Assembly: GCA_022705425.1 (NCBI GenBank)
Contig: JAKJEM010000014.1
Location: 1 to 64,000 of the forward strand
Reading direction: 5' to 3'
DNA from: Planctomycetota bacterium
GTDB lineage: Bacteria > Planctomycetota > Brocadiia > CAIUPP01
Length of the DNA: 64,000 bases
Part shown: piece by piece, positions 7,122 to 14,515 of the stretch
Layout of the letters: every line of letters starts with the position of its first letter
Numbering within the stretch: the stretch's first letter is position 1
Made by a program: the position numbers and the translations under genes
Notes under the pieces: model-generated
Databases searched by the model: none
What the model was told of the DNA's origin: nothing
What the model saw: the letters and a program-made list of their open reading frames with translations, nothing else

Positions 7122-8640
7122 GAAAGCGGCCGTCGAACGCCCACGTGTACCGGTTCAGGTACCAATCCATCTTCGCGACGCGAATATCCTCCGCGAAGAC
7201 TTCCTCGATGTTCCGCGACGTCAGGTTATACCCCTGCTTCGTCAGGAGTGCCCGCCACGGCGCCAGCTTCGGAGAGGCCATGAGCGTGACCCCGTAGTCC
7301 ACGCCGGGCGTCACCGGGATGGCCTCCCAGAGGGCGACGTGCGCGAACTCGTGTCCGTAATCCATCGCCACGGTTCGGTCCGCCGGTGAAAGCGCCGCGA
7401 GCGCCCTGGGGGTCTTGAGCAGGTCCTCGAAGTAGGGGTTCCTGGCCGCCAACTGATCCAGGTGAGCCTCGTCCATGGCCTGCCCAATTCTGGCCCGGTC
7501 GTGTCCGCCGAACAGGTAGACTCGCCCAGGGTCTGAGCGCAGCGTGCGCGCCGTGGTCAAGGGGCTTTCGGCCAGAACTCCTGGAACGATTACCGGTTGC
7601 TGCCGCATGGGGATGATCTGCAACGTTGCCTTCGCGATGCGATCCGCGTCCTGTGGCGACAGTTCGTGTTCCTGCCCGAGGAGTTGGCCCAGGGATGCCC
7701 GGTCGCTCTCCGTGGCCATGACGGAGAGGCGCGGCGTGCCGCCGCTGCCGGAGAGGCGCGGCGCCGGTAGCGCTCCCGCGCTGCCGGCCTTGTCCACGTG
7801 TGCCGCGGCAACGACCTGGAGGCGGCCCGCGTGTTCCGCCATCCGCTCCGCAACCCGCCAGTGCCGCCGGCTGCCGCCGCCGAGTCCGAACCCCGGCGCG
7901 GGCGGCGCGGCGGCGGGCGAAATGTCCACCGCCGCCAGGCCGCGCGCGTTGTCGGCGTCCAACGCGAGGATCGTGCACCGGCAGCGCATGTGATAGGGCG
8001 GCCAGCGCGTCTCCCAGAACGGATCGTCCACCGCCTTGCGCACGCCACCCAGCGGGCCGCAGATCGGGCACGTGCGCTCGTCCTCGACGACGTTGACCTC
8101 GTAGAACCGGAACAGCCCGCGCGCGGCGTCCGAGTGCAGCAAGTCCCAGTTCGCGGCGGAGTAGGCCGCCATAACGTTCGTCTCAAACACCGTCTGCAGG
8201 TGGTACGGATGAAGCCGGGTGACGCCGGCGGCGTCGAAGGCCGCGTTGACGCCGGCGGCGAACTCCTCGCGCGTCTGCCCCTGCGCCACGGCGTCGGCGA
8301 GCTTGTCGCGGAGTTCGGCGACGAGGCTCTCGGAATCCACGCGGGCCACGGTGAAGGCATACCGCCGGTAGCCCTCCGAGACGGACGCGAACTCCTCCCG
8401 CGTCATCGCGGTCTTGCTGCGGATAAAGCTCTCGGCAGCGCGAACGTCGAAGACCGGGTCGGGACCCAGGCGGACCACGTGATCGTGGTCACCGCTGAGG
8501 GCGGCGGCGCTACACAGGCTCACGACGGCCGCGGCCGCAGGCAGTTTGCGCACCACCTCCACGGCCCCGCGCACGTACGCGGCCAGGCACGCGGCATAGA
8601 TCAGGTTGGCGTACTCCTTCACGGCGTCATCACCTTTCAA
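7069..8640 (-). CDS. MuF head morphogenesis protein fused to a zincin-like domain
   Basis: About 523 residues. Residues about 100-225 form the MuF/SPP1 gp7 domain, ending in the paired cysteine motifs CPIC (191-194) and RCRC (219-222). A glycine-rich linker containing a palindromic repeat (7724-7786) follows. The C-terminal domain carries HEFAH at 430-434, an HExxH zinc site, with EEVFAED about 45 residues later as the probable third ligand. Minor head proteins help initiate prohead assembly and enter with DNA. C-terminal fusions to MuF domains are known as phage polymorphic toxins, so the zincin could be an effector or a processing protease. The start is uncertain: TTG at 8640 is the first usable codon, but the frame stays open upstream to the portal stop. 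Confidence 0.8.
   Translation of the reverse strand: MKGDDAVKEYANLIYAACLAAYVRGAVEVVRKLPAAAAVVSLCSAAALSGDHDHVVRLGPDPVFDVRAAESFIRSKTAMTREEFASVSEGYRRYAFTVARVDSESLVAELRDKLADAVAQGQTREEFAAGVNAAFDAAGVTRLHPYHLQTVFETNVMAAYSAANWDLLHSDAARGLFRFYEVNVVEDERTCPICGPLGGVRKAVDDPFWETRWPPYHMRCRCTILALDADNARGLAAVDISPAAAPPAPGFGLGGGSRRHWRVAERMAEHAGRLQVVAAAHVDKAGSAGALPAPRLSGSGGTPRLSVMATESDRASLGQLLGQEHELSPQDADRIAKATLQIIPMRQQPVIVPGVLAESPLTTARTLRSDPGRVYLFGGHDRARIGQAMDEAHLDQLAARNPYFEDLLKTPRALAALSPADRTVAMDYGHEFAHVALWEAIPVTPGVDYGVTLMASPKLAPWRALLTKQGYNLTSRNIEEVFAEDIRVAKMDWYLNRYTWAFDGRFPNEGTRRIRRALALLEK
7724..7786. repeat. Palindromic repeats in the MuF interdomain linker
   Basis: A 27-bp unit GAGAGGCGCGGCGTGCCG-CCGCTGCCG at 7724-7750 is followed by a longer related unit to 7786. 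On the minus strand the first has a GCGGCG-GCA-CGCCGC stem-loop. They encode the GALPAPRLSGSGGTPRLS linker between the MuF and zincin domains, so the insertion keeps the frame. Confidence 0.8.
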
Positions 8641-8689
8641 CTCGGCCAGAATGCGCTCGATCTCGTCGGGGGGGGAATCTCCCCCCCGG

Positions 8690-10144
8690 TCAGTTTTTTC
8701 GTGCGCCCTCGATCAACGCGTCAAAATGCCGTTGCGCCTCCATCATCCCGCGCGCGAGGATGGCGTCCCGTTCGTCCCAAAGGCTCCGGGCGTCCGTGCC
8801 CGTGGCCGAATCGGTTGTCTCTGAGCCGCGCTGGGCGCGGAACTGCTGCATCCCGACGCCGGCAGCGGCGGCACGCCGCGCCTCTTCCTGCGAGAGGGGC
8901 GCGTACGCGCTCCCGGGCAGCCGACGCGGGGCGTCCAGCAACGGCACGTCCCCCTCCCGGAGGATTCGGGCCACGTCCAGCACCTCCGCAGCCAGTTGCG
9001 CCGTAATCGGCTGCGCCAGGACCTTGTCCACCAGCGCGTACAGCCGCGCCTTGGCCTCCTCGCCAAGCCCGTCGCTCTTGAGGTGGCACTCCGGCGCGTC
9101 CGGGCCGAAGTTGTACCGCACGAGCTGCGTCACCAGATACCGGTCCAGATGGTCCAACAGGTCAAAGAGCAGCCGGTCCTCCAGGGACAGAAAGGTCTTG
9201 ATATGCGCCTCGGCCATCGCCAGCGCGCCCTTGTCGCCCTGTGTCGCCACCCGGTCCGGCACAAGCATCCCGCGCAGCTTCATCGTGTCGCAGTGCTCGA
9301 TCAGTTTCAGCAGCCACTCCATCGAGGCCAGGTCGTCCTCGATCGTCTCCGCGTCCCAGAGCCGCTTGCCCTGCGCGTCGGCGTCCGAGGGCATGGAGAT
9401 GACCCCGCCGGCCTTCAGCGCCAGCAGGTTGGCGTGCATCTCCGCGATGCCGTCCGCCATGCGCCCGTCCGCCGTCTGCACCTGCCCCTGCGGCGCCCAG
9501 CCCTTGTAGCGCACGATGGCCGCGCGCTCGGCGCAGCGTCCGGCCAACAGCATGAAGTTGTTCCCGTACTGCCAGTGCCGCGCCGCGCTGCTCATGCGCG
9601 ACCGCCCGTAGAGGTTGCCGAACTCCTTGGCGTGTGTGAAGATGAAGCACTTCGCCGCCGGCACGATCACCGGCGGCTGCGACGGCGGCTGCCAGCGCAG
9701 TCCGCCGAAGTCGCCGTTTTCGTCTTGCAACAGCACGCAGTGCGCCGGGTCCAGGTCCTTGAGTTTGGCGATGTGCACGCCGTCGGCGTCCACGCGCCAG
9801 ACCTTCTCGTGCGCCGAAAAGCCGAACTCAACCGCCGTCAGCGCCGTCGTCACCGCGCCGCGCCAGATGCGCTCGATCTCCGCCTGAACGAACGCCGCGA
9901 TCCGCGCGTCCTCACACTCCGCGCGCAGGCCGTAACTCGCCCCGTGGATCGGCGCCTTGACGAGTTCAAGGCCGAGCGCGATCTGCGGGTCCGCGCGCAT
10001 CTCCTTCAGCGCGCGCAGCGTCGTGCGGACGCCCCATTCCAGGTTCGCCGCCTGCAGCGCGCCGGCGGAGCCTGAGCGCTGCGTCATCTCGCCGGTGATC
10101 GGCGCGGTGTCCCGCGCCTGATCGAGCGTTTGCGCGTCAGCCAT
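8690..10144 (-). CDS. Portal protein (DUF935, Mu gp29-like)
   Basis: 484 residues, a normal length for Mu-type portals. Family features are visible: DPQIALGLELVKAPI near the N-terminus, TALTAVEFGFSAHEKVW, the central HAKEFGNLYGRSRMSSAARHW, and EHCDTMKLRGMLVPD. It forms the dodecameric ring through which terminase packages DNA. The start is ATG at 10144 with GAGGCGAGG upstream, ten nt after the large terminase stop. Residues around SAYAPLSQEEARRAAAAG are encoded by a palindromic repeat pair at 8861-8917, close to the C-terminus. Gene order terminase-portal-MuF is diagnostic. Confidence 0.9.
   Translation of the reverse strand: MADAQTLDQARDTAPITGEMTQRSGSAGALQAANLEWGVRTTLRALKEMRADPQIALGLELVKAPIHGASYGLRAECEDARIAAFVQAEIERIWRGAVTTALTAVEFGFSAHEKVWRVDADGVHIAKLKDLDPAHCVLLQDENGDFGGLRWQPPSQPPVIVPAAKCFIFTHAKEFGNLYGRSRMSSAARHWQYGNNFMLLAGRCAERAAIVRYKGWAPQGQVQTADGRMADGIAEMHANLLALKAGGVISMPSDADAQGKRLWDAETIEDDLASMEWLLKLIEHCDTMKLRGMLVPDRVATQGDKGALAMAEAHIKTFLSLEDRLLFDLLDHLDRYLVTQLVRYNFGPDAPECHLKSDGLGEEAKARLYALVDKVLAQPITAQLAAEVLDVARILREGDVPLLDAPRRLPGSAYAPLSQEEARRAAAAGVGMQQFRAQRGSETTDSATGTDARSLWDERDAILARGMMEAQRHFDALIEGARKN
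8861..8917. repeat. Palindromic repeat pair within portal gene
   Basis: A GCGGCG-GCA-CGCCGC unit at 8863-8877 is followed by GAGGGGCGCGTACGCGCTCCC-type sequence at 8893-8914. The two belong to different families. Both are translated in frame near the portal C-terminus. Confidence 0.75.
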
Positions 10145-10153
10145 TGCCTCGCC

Positions 10154-11728
10154 TCACCACGTAAGCCCGCCGGCAGCCAGTGCCGGCAGCGAAAGGGACT
10201 CCGCACTCTCCTCGAACACCGGCGCCGGAGACGACCGCCGCGCCGCCGCGCCGCCGCGCGCGCTCATCACCGCCGGGAACTGCCGCCACGCAATGTCCCA
10301 GGCGTCCGGCCCGTCATCGTGGTCCTTCGTCCCGCCCACGCTGTACCACTGGCTCAGCAGCAGTTTCTGGTCGCCCTGCGTGGGGTCGAACCAGCAACAG
10401 CCGCCCTGGAACAGGCCCTCGTGCGAGAGCAGCTTGTCCGCCTTGTTCGCGGAGTTGATCCACGGGCGCAGCGCAATCCGCGTCGCGCGCCGGTCCAGGT
10501 CCTCGCGCATCCGAACCATCTCGCGCAGCCAGGACTGGAAACCGTTCGCCTCCGCCGCGATGAACGGCGGATGATACTCGTCCCACACGCGGTAGAGTTC
10601 GCGGATCATCTCCTGCGGCGTCGCCCGGCGAATCCAGGCCGACAGGCAGTACACGTCGCGCCGGGCCGGCGCGCGCGCCAGCACGATGACCGCCTTGTAG
10701 TCGCTGGTCTCCTTCTCCGTGCTGCTGCTGTCCACACCCACGCGCACCATCATCCCCGCGCGGTCGAACTCCGCGACGGAAAAGGTCCGGATGTACTCCG
10801 GCAGAATCTTCGCGTTTTCGTCGCCGTCAATGCAGCGGTACTCCCGGCGGAAGTTCGCGCTGCCGATGATCACCTCGGCCCGGTCCAGCGCAGCCCGGCT
10901 GTGCCGCTCCGGCCACGCCGGATCGCCCGCCTCGTTGACGGACGGGAAAACGGACAGGCGCATGACCGCCCGCCCGGCCTTGTCCACCTCGGCGGCCCGC
11001 TCCGCGATCTTCGCGGCCAGGCTGTGACGCCCGAAGGTGTTCAGCAACAGGATGAACCGAGCCTCGGACCCGCTCCGGGACAGCGCGCCCCAGACGTTCG
11101 TGAAGAGCCAGGTCCAGAGTTCCTTCTCGCGATCGCTGCTCCGGGCCAGCTTCTCGTCTTCCAGGTCGTCGCCGATGAACACGTCGGGGCGATACGGCCC
11201 GTGCAACTGGCCGCGGCAGCTCTGCCCGATCCCGCGCGCCAGGAACCGCACGCCGCAGGCAATCCAGTCGCCGCCCTCGTCGGCCCCGGCGCGCGGGGTG
11301 ATCTCCGCGCCGTAATCCGCCCGCAGGCGCGCGTTCTCCTTCAGCTCCTGATTCACGAAGTCCAGCTTGTCAATCGCGTCATCCTCGTTGCGCGCGCCGA
11401 AGATCACGAAGCGACAGTCGCGCTTCAGCGCCCACCAGAGCGGCTTCGCAATCCCATACCGCACACTCTTGCCCATTTCGCGCCCCCATTTCAGGGCATT
11501 CACAATGCCGCGCTCCTCCACCAGGTCGTCGGCGATCCGGTGCATCGGGGCCGAGGGGGCGCTGAAGTAGTGCGGCAGATACGTCCGCGCCCAGGCGTCG
11601 AACTCCTGCCCCCGGCGCGCGGCGGCGGCCTCGGGCGAGCGGTCGGCAAAGGGCCGCGCCTCGGCCTGCATCAGCGCGAGGATGCGCGCCATCTGCTGCT
11701 CGTGCGATTTCGTCCACGTGCGGGGCAT
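10154..11728 (-). CDS. Terminase large subunit (Mu gp28-like)
   Basis: 524 residues from ATG 11728. The N-terminal ATPase region (about 20-250) includes the packaging segment KWGREMGKSVRYGIAKPLWW and a DVFIGDDLEDEKLA acidic motif that fits Walker B. The nuclease domain follows, with VGVDSSSTEKETSDYKAVIVL supplying the first RNase H-fold Asp, then FIAAEANGFQ and DDGPDAWDIAW as later acidic residues. It drives headful packaging and cuts DNA. It is preceded by the small terminase and a short coiled-coil gene, and followed by portal. No strong ribosome site is visible before the chosen start, so a few residues more or less are possible. Confidence 0.9.
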   Translation of the reverse strand: MPRTWTKSHEQQMARILALMQAEARPFADRSPEAAAARRGQEFDAWARTYLPHYFSAPSAPMHRIADDLVEERGIVNALKWGREMGKSVRYGIAKPLWWALKRDCRFVIFGARNEDDAIDKLDFVNQELKENARLRADYGAEITPRAGADEGGDWIACGVRFLARGIGQSCRGQLHGPYRPDVFIGDDLEDEKLARSSDREKELWTWLFTNVWGALSRSGSEARFILLLNTFGRHSLAAKIAERAAEVDKAGRAVMRLSVFPSVNEAGDPAWPERHSRAALDRAEVIIGSANFRREYRCIDGDENAKILPEYIRTFSVAEFDRAGMMVRVGVDSSSTEKETSDYKAVIVLARAPARRDVYCLSAWIRRATPQEMIRELYRVWDEYHPPFIAAEANGFQSWLREMVRMREDLDRRATRIALRPWINSANKADKLLSHEGLFQGGCCWFDPTQGDQKLLLSQWYSVGGTKDHDDGPDAWDIAWRQFPAVMSARGGAAARRSSPAPVFEESAESLSLPALAAGGLTW

Positions 11729-11878
11729 CGTTCTACGCCTGCTTAACCACCAAGACACCAGGACACCAAGACGGCGCGGTCGCGACGACGGACGACGGAC
11801 CACGGACGACGCAACTCGGCGCGTCCCTCCCTGCGGCATTCGCCTATGGGCCGTACCCGCCGTCCGTCGTATCCGGCC

Positions 11879-11929
11879 GCGGCGGAACGCCGCGCCTCGT
11901 CGGCAGCGGCGGAACGCCGCGCCTCTTTC
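11879..11929. repeat. Two 27-bp palindromic units upstream of large terminase
   Basis: Units begin at 11879 and 11906, each GCGGCG-GAA-CGCCGC followed by GCCTC and a linker; the period is 27 bp. They lie in the 233-bp gap between the coiled-coil gene and the large terminase. Otherwise the gap holds only a short repeat-derived open frame. Confidence 0.85.
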
Positions 11930-11961
11930 TGCAAAATCTCCGTCATCTGCGGATCACCTGA

Positions 11962-12210
11962 CTACTCTCCCAGCGCCCGGCGGCATTCGTCGCGGCGGTC
12001 GCGGGCGCGCAGGTAGGCCGCCTGCGCCTCGCGAATGTCCGCCACGGCGGCCTCGATGGCCGCCAGGTCAATCTGCAAGGGGTTTTCGAAGAGCACCACG
12101 GCGCGGCGCAGGTTCATCACCGCATCGGTGGCGCGGGTGTTCGCGCGGTCCATGTCCTGCATCGCCTCGCCCTTCCGGCGGCGCAGTTCCAACGCCGATT
12201 GCACGTCCAT
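11962..12210 (-). CDS. Small coiled-coil protein between terminase subunit genes
   Basis: 82 residues, almost entirely helical with heptad-like spacing (LRRRKGEAMQDMDRANTRATDAVMNLRR; AAVADIREAQAAYLRARDRRDECRRAL). The ATG at 12210 overlaps the terminase small-subunit stop as TAATG, implying translational coupling. Small genes of this kind occur between terminase subunits in Mu-like phages, but I do not recognise a named family. A role in packaging or head assembly is inferred only from position. Confidence 0.6.
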   Translation of the reverse strand: MDVQSALELRRRKGEAMQDMDRANTRATDAVMNLRRAVVLFENPLQIDLAAIEAAVADIREAQAAYLRARDRRDECRRALGE

Positions 12211-12662
12211 TACGCGTTCTCCTTTCGCTTCGCGTTCAGGAAGGCCTGCGTGGCGTCGGCCAGCGCGGCCAGCTTCTCCTCCGTCATGCCCGGCCAGCGC
12301 TGCGCCGCGAAGGCCGCGAACTCCTCCATCACGCCCATCGTGCGGTCCAACGCGCCCGCGCCGCGCTCCGCGCGCTCGATCATCGTGTCGAGCTTGTACA
12401 TGCCGTCAATCAGCCCCGCCTTTTCGGCGATCGCCGCCGACTTGACCTGCTCGGCCAGGAGCGCGCGCTCGCGCTTGAGGGTGGCGATGAACTCCATCGG
12501 CCCCTCGCGGAAGGCCGCGCGCTTCTCCGTCCACTTGCCCGCCGCGCTCCAGCGCGCCAGCGTGGCCTTGCTGACGCCGACGGCGGCGGCGATGTCGTCG
12601 AGGGTGCGGCCCTCGCGGACGAAGAGCGATTCGGCGTTCTGACGTTCGGCGTGCGTTTTCAT
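12210..12662 (-). CDS. Terminase small subunit-like protein (DUF1804, Mu gp27-like)
   Basis: 150 residues from the ATG at 12662; an ATG nine nt earlier is also in frame. The N-terminal LFVREGRTLDDIAAAVGVSKATLARWSAAGKW is a helix-turn-helix of the kind that begins DUF1804/gp27 proteins and recognises phage DNA for packaging. The rest is helical, with a terminal EEKLAALADATQAFLNAKRK. It is followed without gap by a coiled-coil gene and then the large terminase. The upstream segment to 12801 contains only palindromic repeats, and no strong ribosome site is visible there. Confidence 0.7.
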   Translation of the reverse strand: MKTHAERQNAESLFVREGRTLDDIAAAVGVSKATLARWSAAGKWTEKRAAFREGPMEFIATLKRERALLAEQVKSAAIAEKAGLIDGMYKLDTMIERAERGAGALDRTMGVMEEFAAFAAQRWPGMTEEKLAALADATQAFLNAKRKENA

Positions 12663-12689
12663 GCCGTCCACCGCTGCCGATGTGGCACA

Positions 12690-12770
12690 CCGGCTGCGCT
12701 GCGGCGCAGCGCCTGTGGCGCCCTCGCCTGTGGCCGTAATCGTGGTTCCTCACAGCCGAGGGCGGCTGTG
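12690..12770. repeat. Palindromic repeats upstream of small terminase
   Basis: GGCTGCGC-TGC-GGCGCAGCGCC is centred near 12702. A perfect CACAGCCG-AGGG-CGGCTGTG hairpin (8-bp stem, AGGG loop) lies at 12751-12770. Related CACAGG and GCCACA elements surround them. They fill the gap between two prophage genes. Confidence 0.8.
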
Positions 12771-12801
12771 CCACGCGAGACGTTGTGTTCGGCGTGCGTT
12801 T

Positions 12802-13320
12802 TCACCGGACCAGACTCCCCAGGACGGGCCACACCAGGGCCACCAGCCGCCACAGTTCGCCGAAGCCGATCAGCCCGACGAGGGTCCACATGACGACCAG
12901 CCGGCGGTCCAGGGCGTGCTTGTCGTTCGCAATGGCCGTGAAGCGCTCGTCGAGACGCTCGGAACGCGCCTGCGCGCCGGAGGTGTGCGCGCGCAGGTCG
13001 TCGCCCAGGTCCTCGACCTGTCGTTCCAGCCCGGCGATCTCCTGCACGCGCTTTTCGATGCCGTCCAGGCGGCCGAAGATGCGGTCGAAGTACTCGTGCC
13101 CGCGCTGGAGGCGCTCGTCCGTTTCCGACCGCTCCTTGGCGATCTGCTCGGCGATGGCGCGCGGCAGCGCGCGCACGGCATCGGCCAGGTCGCGCAACTG
13201 CGTGGAGAGCAGCTTCACCTCGCCGTCCACGCTGGCGCGCTCGGTGTCCAGTTCGCCGGCGAGCTTCACCACATTCGCGCACGCGCAGCCCGGTTTGCAC
13301 TGTCCGAGATCGCCGGCCAT
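12802..13320 (-). CDS. Coiled-coil protein with C-terminal membrane anchor
   Basis: 172 residues from ATG 13320 with GAGGAGA upstream. Residues about 15-130 are a long charged coiled coil (ERASVDGEVKLLSTQLRDLADAVRAL onward). The C-terminus has one hydrophobic segment (VVMWTLVGLIGFGELWRLVALVWPVLGSL) long enough for one or two membrane passes. A short CKPGCACANVV motif near the N-terminus has three Cys. Similar proteins occur in the early-to-late transition region of Mu-like phages near lysis genes, but no holin or endolysin is recognisable next to it. Function unassigned. Confidence 0.6.
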   Translation of the reverse strand: MAGDLGQCKPGCACANVVKLAGELDTERASVDGEVKLLSTQLRDLADAVRALPRAIAEQIAKERSETDERLQRGHEYFDRIFGRLDGIEKRVQEIAGLERQVEDLGDDLRAHTSGAQARSERLDERFTAIANDKHALDRRLVVMWTLVGLIGFGELWRLVALVWPVLGSLVR

Positions 13321-13342
13321 CGCTCAGGTCTCCTCGCCTTCC

Positions 13343-13460
13343 GAGAGAGGGGCGCGCAAGCGCTCCCGTTCGTCCGCCGTGTTCTGGAAGATCCGCAGCG
13401 CCGCGGCCTTCCGCGACACGCCGCGCACTCCTCGGCAGCGGCGGAACGCCGCGCCTCTCC
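13343..13460. repeat. Palindromic repeats between coiled-coil and zinc-finger-like genes
   Basis: A GAGGGGCGCGCAAGCGCTCCC-type unit at 13347-13367 is followed by a degenerate CCGCGCACTCCTC half-hairpin at 13420-13432 and a GCGGCG-GAA-CGCCGC unit at 13438-13452. Three families lie side by side in a gap that otherwise contains no convincing gene. Confidence 0.75.
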
Positions 13461-13469
13461 GTGCCGATA

Positions 13470-13817
13470 TCATAAGGCCACTTTTCGGACCGTCGTCGGG
13501 GGCCAAGGGGAACGTTCCGCTACGTTCCGCTTTTTTTTTCCGGAACGTTCCGCTTTTTTGCACTTGACAAGCCTGTCGGAAATTGACCTCTTTACGGCCG
13601 CGCCGTTGGGGCCGGAGGCGCAGAGCAGGCAATCGTCGGAGGCGCGCACGCGCCGCGGCGGCCAGCAGACGTAGCCGATCAGCGCGCGCCGGTAGCGCAG
13701 TTCGCGGGCGCTGATGCCGAGATGGCGCGCCATGTCCTTGCACCGGACGGCGCGCTCGGTCCGGGGCGCGCAGCCGGCGCAGCGCCACCAGCCCCGAGGC
13801 AGAACGCGGTGGATCAT
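13470..13817 (-). CDS. Small Cys-rich, possibly DNA-binding prophage protein
   Basis: 115 residues. ATG at 13817 overlaps the GemA-like stop (ATGA). Near the N-terminus CAGC (13-16) and later DDCLLC (61-66) form two CxxC pairs that could bind one zinc. Between them lies KDMARHLGISARELRYRRALIGY, a helix-turn-helix-like stretch. This arrangement suggests a small transcription factor, perhaps a middle or late regulator in the role of Mu Mor or C, but there is no sequence match I can name. The last 30 residues are lysine-rich and read through A-tracts with repeated GGAACGTTCC, so they may be translated regulatory DNA. Confidence 0.5.
   Translation of the reverse strand: MIHRVLPRGWWRCAGCAPRTERAVRCKDMARHLGISARELRYRRALIGYVCWPPRRVRASDDCLLCASGPNGAAVKRSISDRLVKCKKAERSGKKKRNVAERSPWPPTTVRKVAL
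13509..13556. promoter_or_regulatory. Repeated GGAACGTTCC palindromes with A/T tracts
   Basis: Perfect 10-bp palindromes GGAACGTTCC lie at 13509-13518 and 13542-13551, centres 33 bp apart (about three helical turns). A half-site lies at 13522-13530, and a T9 and a T6 tract are interspersed. This is unlike the GC hairpins nearby and resembles a dimeric-regulator operator with bendable DNA. No promoter is clearly placed relative to it. Confidence 0.4.
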
Positions 13818-14515
13818 CGGGCGGCGCCCCTCTCCGGGAGCGCTTGCGCGCCCCTCTCCGGGAGCGCTTGCGCGCCCCTCTCTCCGTCCACCGCCGCCAT
13901 GCGGCGGAAGACGCGGATGACGTTGCCGGCCTCCTGGCGCGTGAGGGAGGTGTACTGGCCGTCCCAGGCGGCGCGGCGGAATGGGTGGAGCAGGCGCGCG
14001 CGGATGAGTTCGGCGGGGCCGACGCGCCAGGGGATCGTCTCGGCCAGCGATTCCAGGTACTCCAACTGCGCGGGGGTGATCGGCAGCGCCGTAGCGCGCC
14101 TCTCCGGGAGCGCGTGCGCGCGCCTCTCCGGGAGCGCGTGCGCGCCCCTCTCCGGGAGCGCGTGCGCGCCCCGCTGACCCTCCTGCCCACAGCCGAGGGC
14201 GGCTGTGCCACACCGCGGCGCCGGTGCTGTGCCACACCGCGGCGCCGGTGCTGTGCCACACCGCGGCGCCGGTGCTGTGCCACACCGGCCACGTCCACGT
14301 CCACGGACGCGGGGCCGACCAGGCGCGACGGACTGGCCGGCGCGGCGCTGGAGTTCGGCGACGACGTTGCGCCACTCCTGGACGGTGAAGTCCGTGGTCG
14401 AGGGCTTGCCGGTCATCGTGCGGTTGAAGTCGTGGCGGGTGTCGGCGTCGAGGCCGAGGGACTTGCAGAGCGCAAAATAGGCCGAGCGATAGGGGGCGCA
14501 ATCCATGTCCGGCAT
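13814..14515 (-). CDS. GemA/gp16-like protein (DUF1018) interrupted by in-frame repeats
   Basis: 233 residues. The N-terminal part (YRSAYFALCKSLGLDADTRHDFNRTMTGKPSTTDFTVQEWRNVV) and the C-terminal part (ITPAQLEYLESLAETI onward to RQEAGNVIRVFRRMA) together make a normal GemA/gp16 protein. Between them about 75 residues are pure repeat translation: CGTAPAPR four times, then RGAHALPE-type octamers. The DNA below is two arrays of 24-bp palindromic units (14089-14173 and 14188-14288). The C-terminus also ends in octamers from a third array. GemA-like proteins in Mu affect DNA gyrase or gene expression. The start is ATG 14515 with GGAGAG upstream. Confidence 0.7.
   Translation of the reverse strand: MPDMDCAPYRSAYFALCKSLGLDADTRHDFNRTMTGKPSTTDFTVQEWRNVVAELQRRAGQSVAPGRPRVRGRGRGRCGTAPAPRCGTAPAPRCGTAPAPRCGTAALGCGQEGQRGAHALPERGAHALPERRAHALPERRATALPITPAQLEYLESLAETIPWRVGPAELIRARLLHPFRRAAWDGQYTSLTRQEAGNVIRVFRRMAAVDGERGAQALPERGAQALPERGAAR
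13824..13885. repeat. 24-bp palindromic units at the 3' end of the GemA-like gene
   Basis: Two full units, 13824-13847 and 13848-13871, read GCGCCCCTCTCCGGGAGC plus GCTTGC, with a partial third to 13885. The core stem is GGGAGCGC-TT-GCGCGCCC. They are translated in frame as ERGAQALP octamers. Confidence 0.85.
14089..14173. repeat. 24-bp palindromic array within the GemA-like gene
   Basis: One GCGCCGTAGCGCGCCTC unit is followed by three units of the GGGAGCGCGTGCGCGCC family, spaced exactly 24 bp. Translation on the minus strand gives the repeated RGAHALPE-type octamer in the middle of the protein. Confidence 0.9.
14188..14288. repeat. Hairpin plus three 24-bp units within the GemA-like gene
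   Basis: CACAGCCG-AGGG-CGGCTGTG at 14188-14207 is followed by three identical 24-bp units starting 14208, 14232 and 14256 (CCACACCGCGGCGCCGGT plus GCTGTG), then a partial copy. On the minus strand they encode CGTAPAPR repeated. The identity of the three copies suggests recent amplification. Confidence 0.9.

Noticed and set aside
11743-11946. Minus-strand frame MTEILQKEARRSAAADEARRSAAA
   Set aside because: Only the first six codons are not repeat-derived, and the rest is arginine-rich with no domain. It could be a gene remnant, but I cannot support it as a gene.
13324-13472. Minus-strand frame MISARRGAAFRRC and on between two prophage genes
   Set aside because: Nearly all of it is translation of palindromic repeats and there is no ribosome site.
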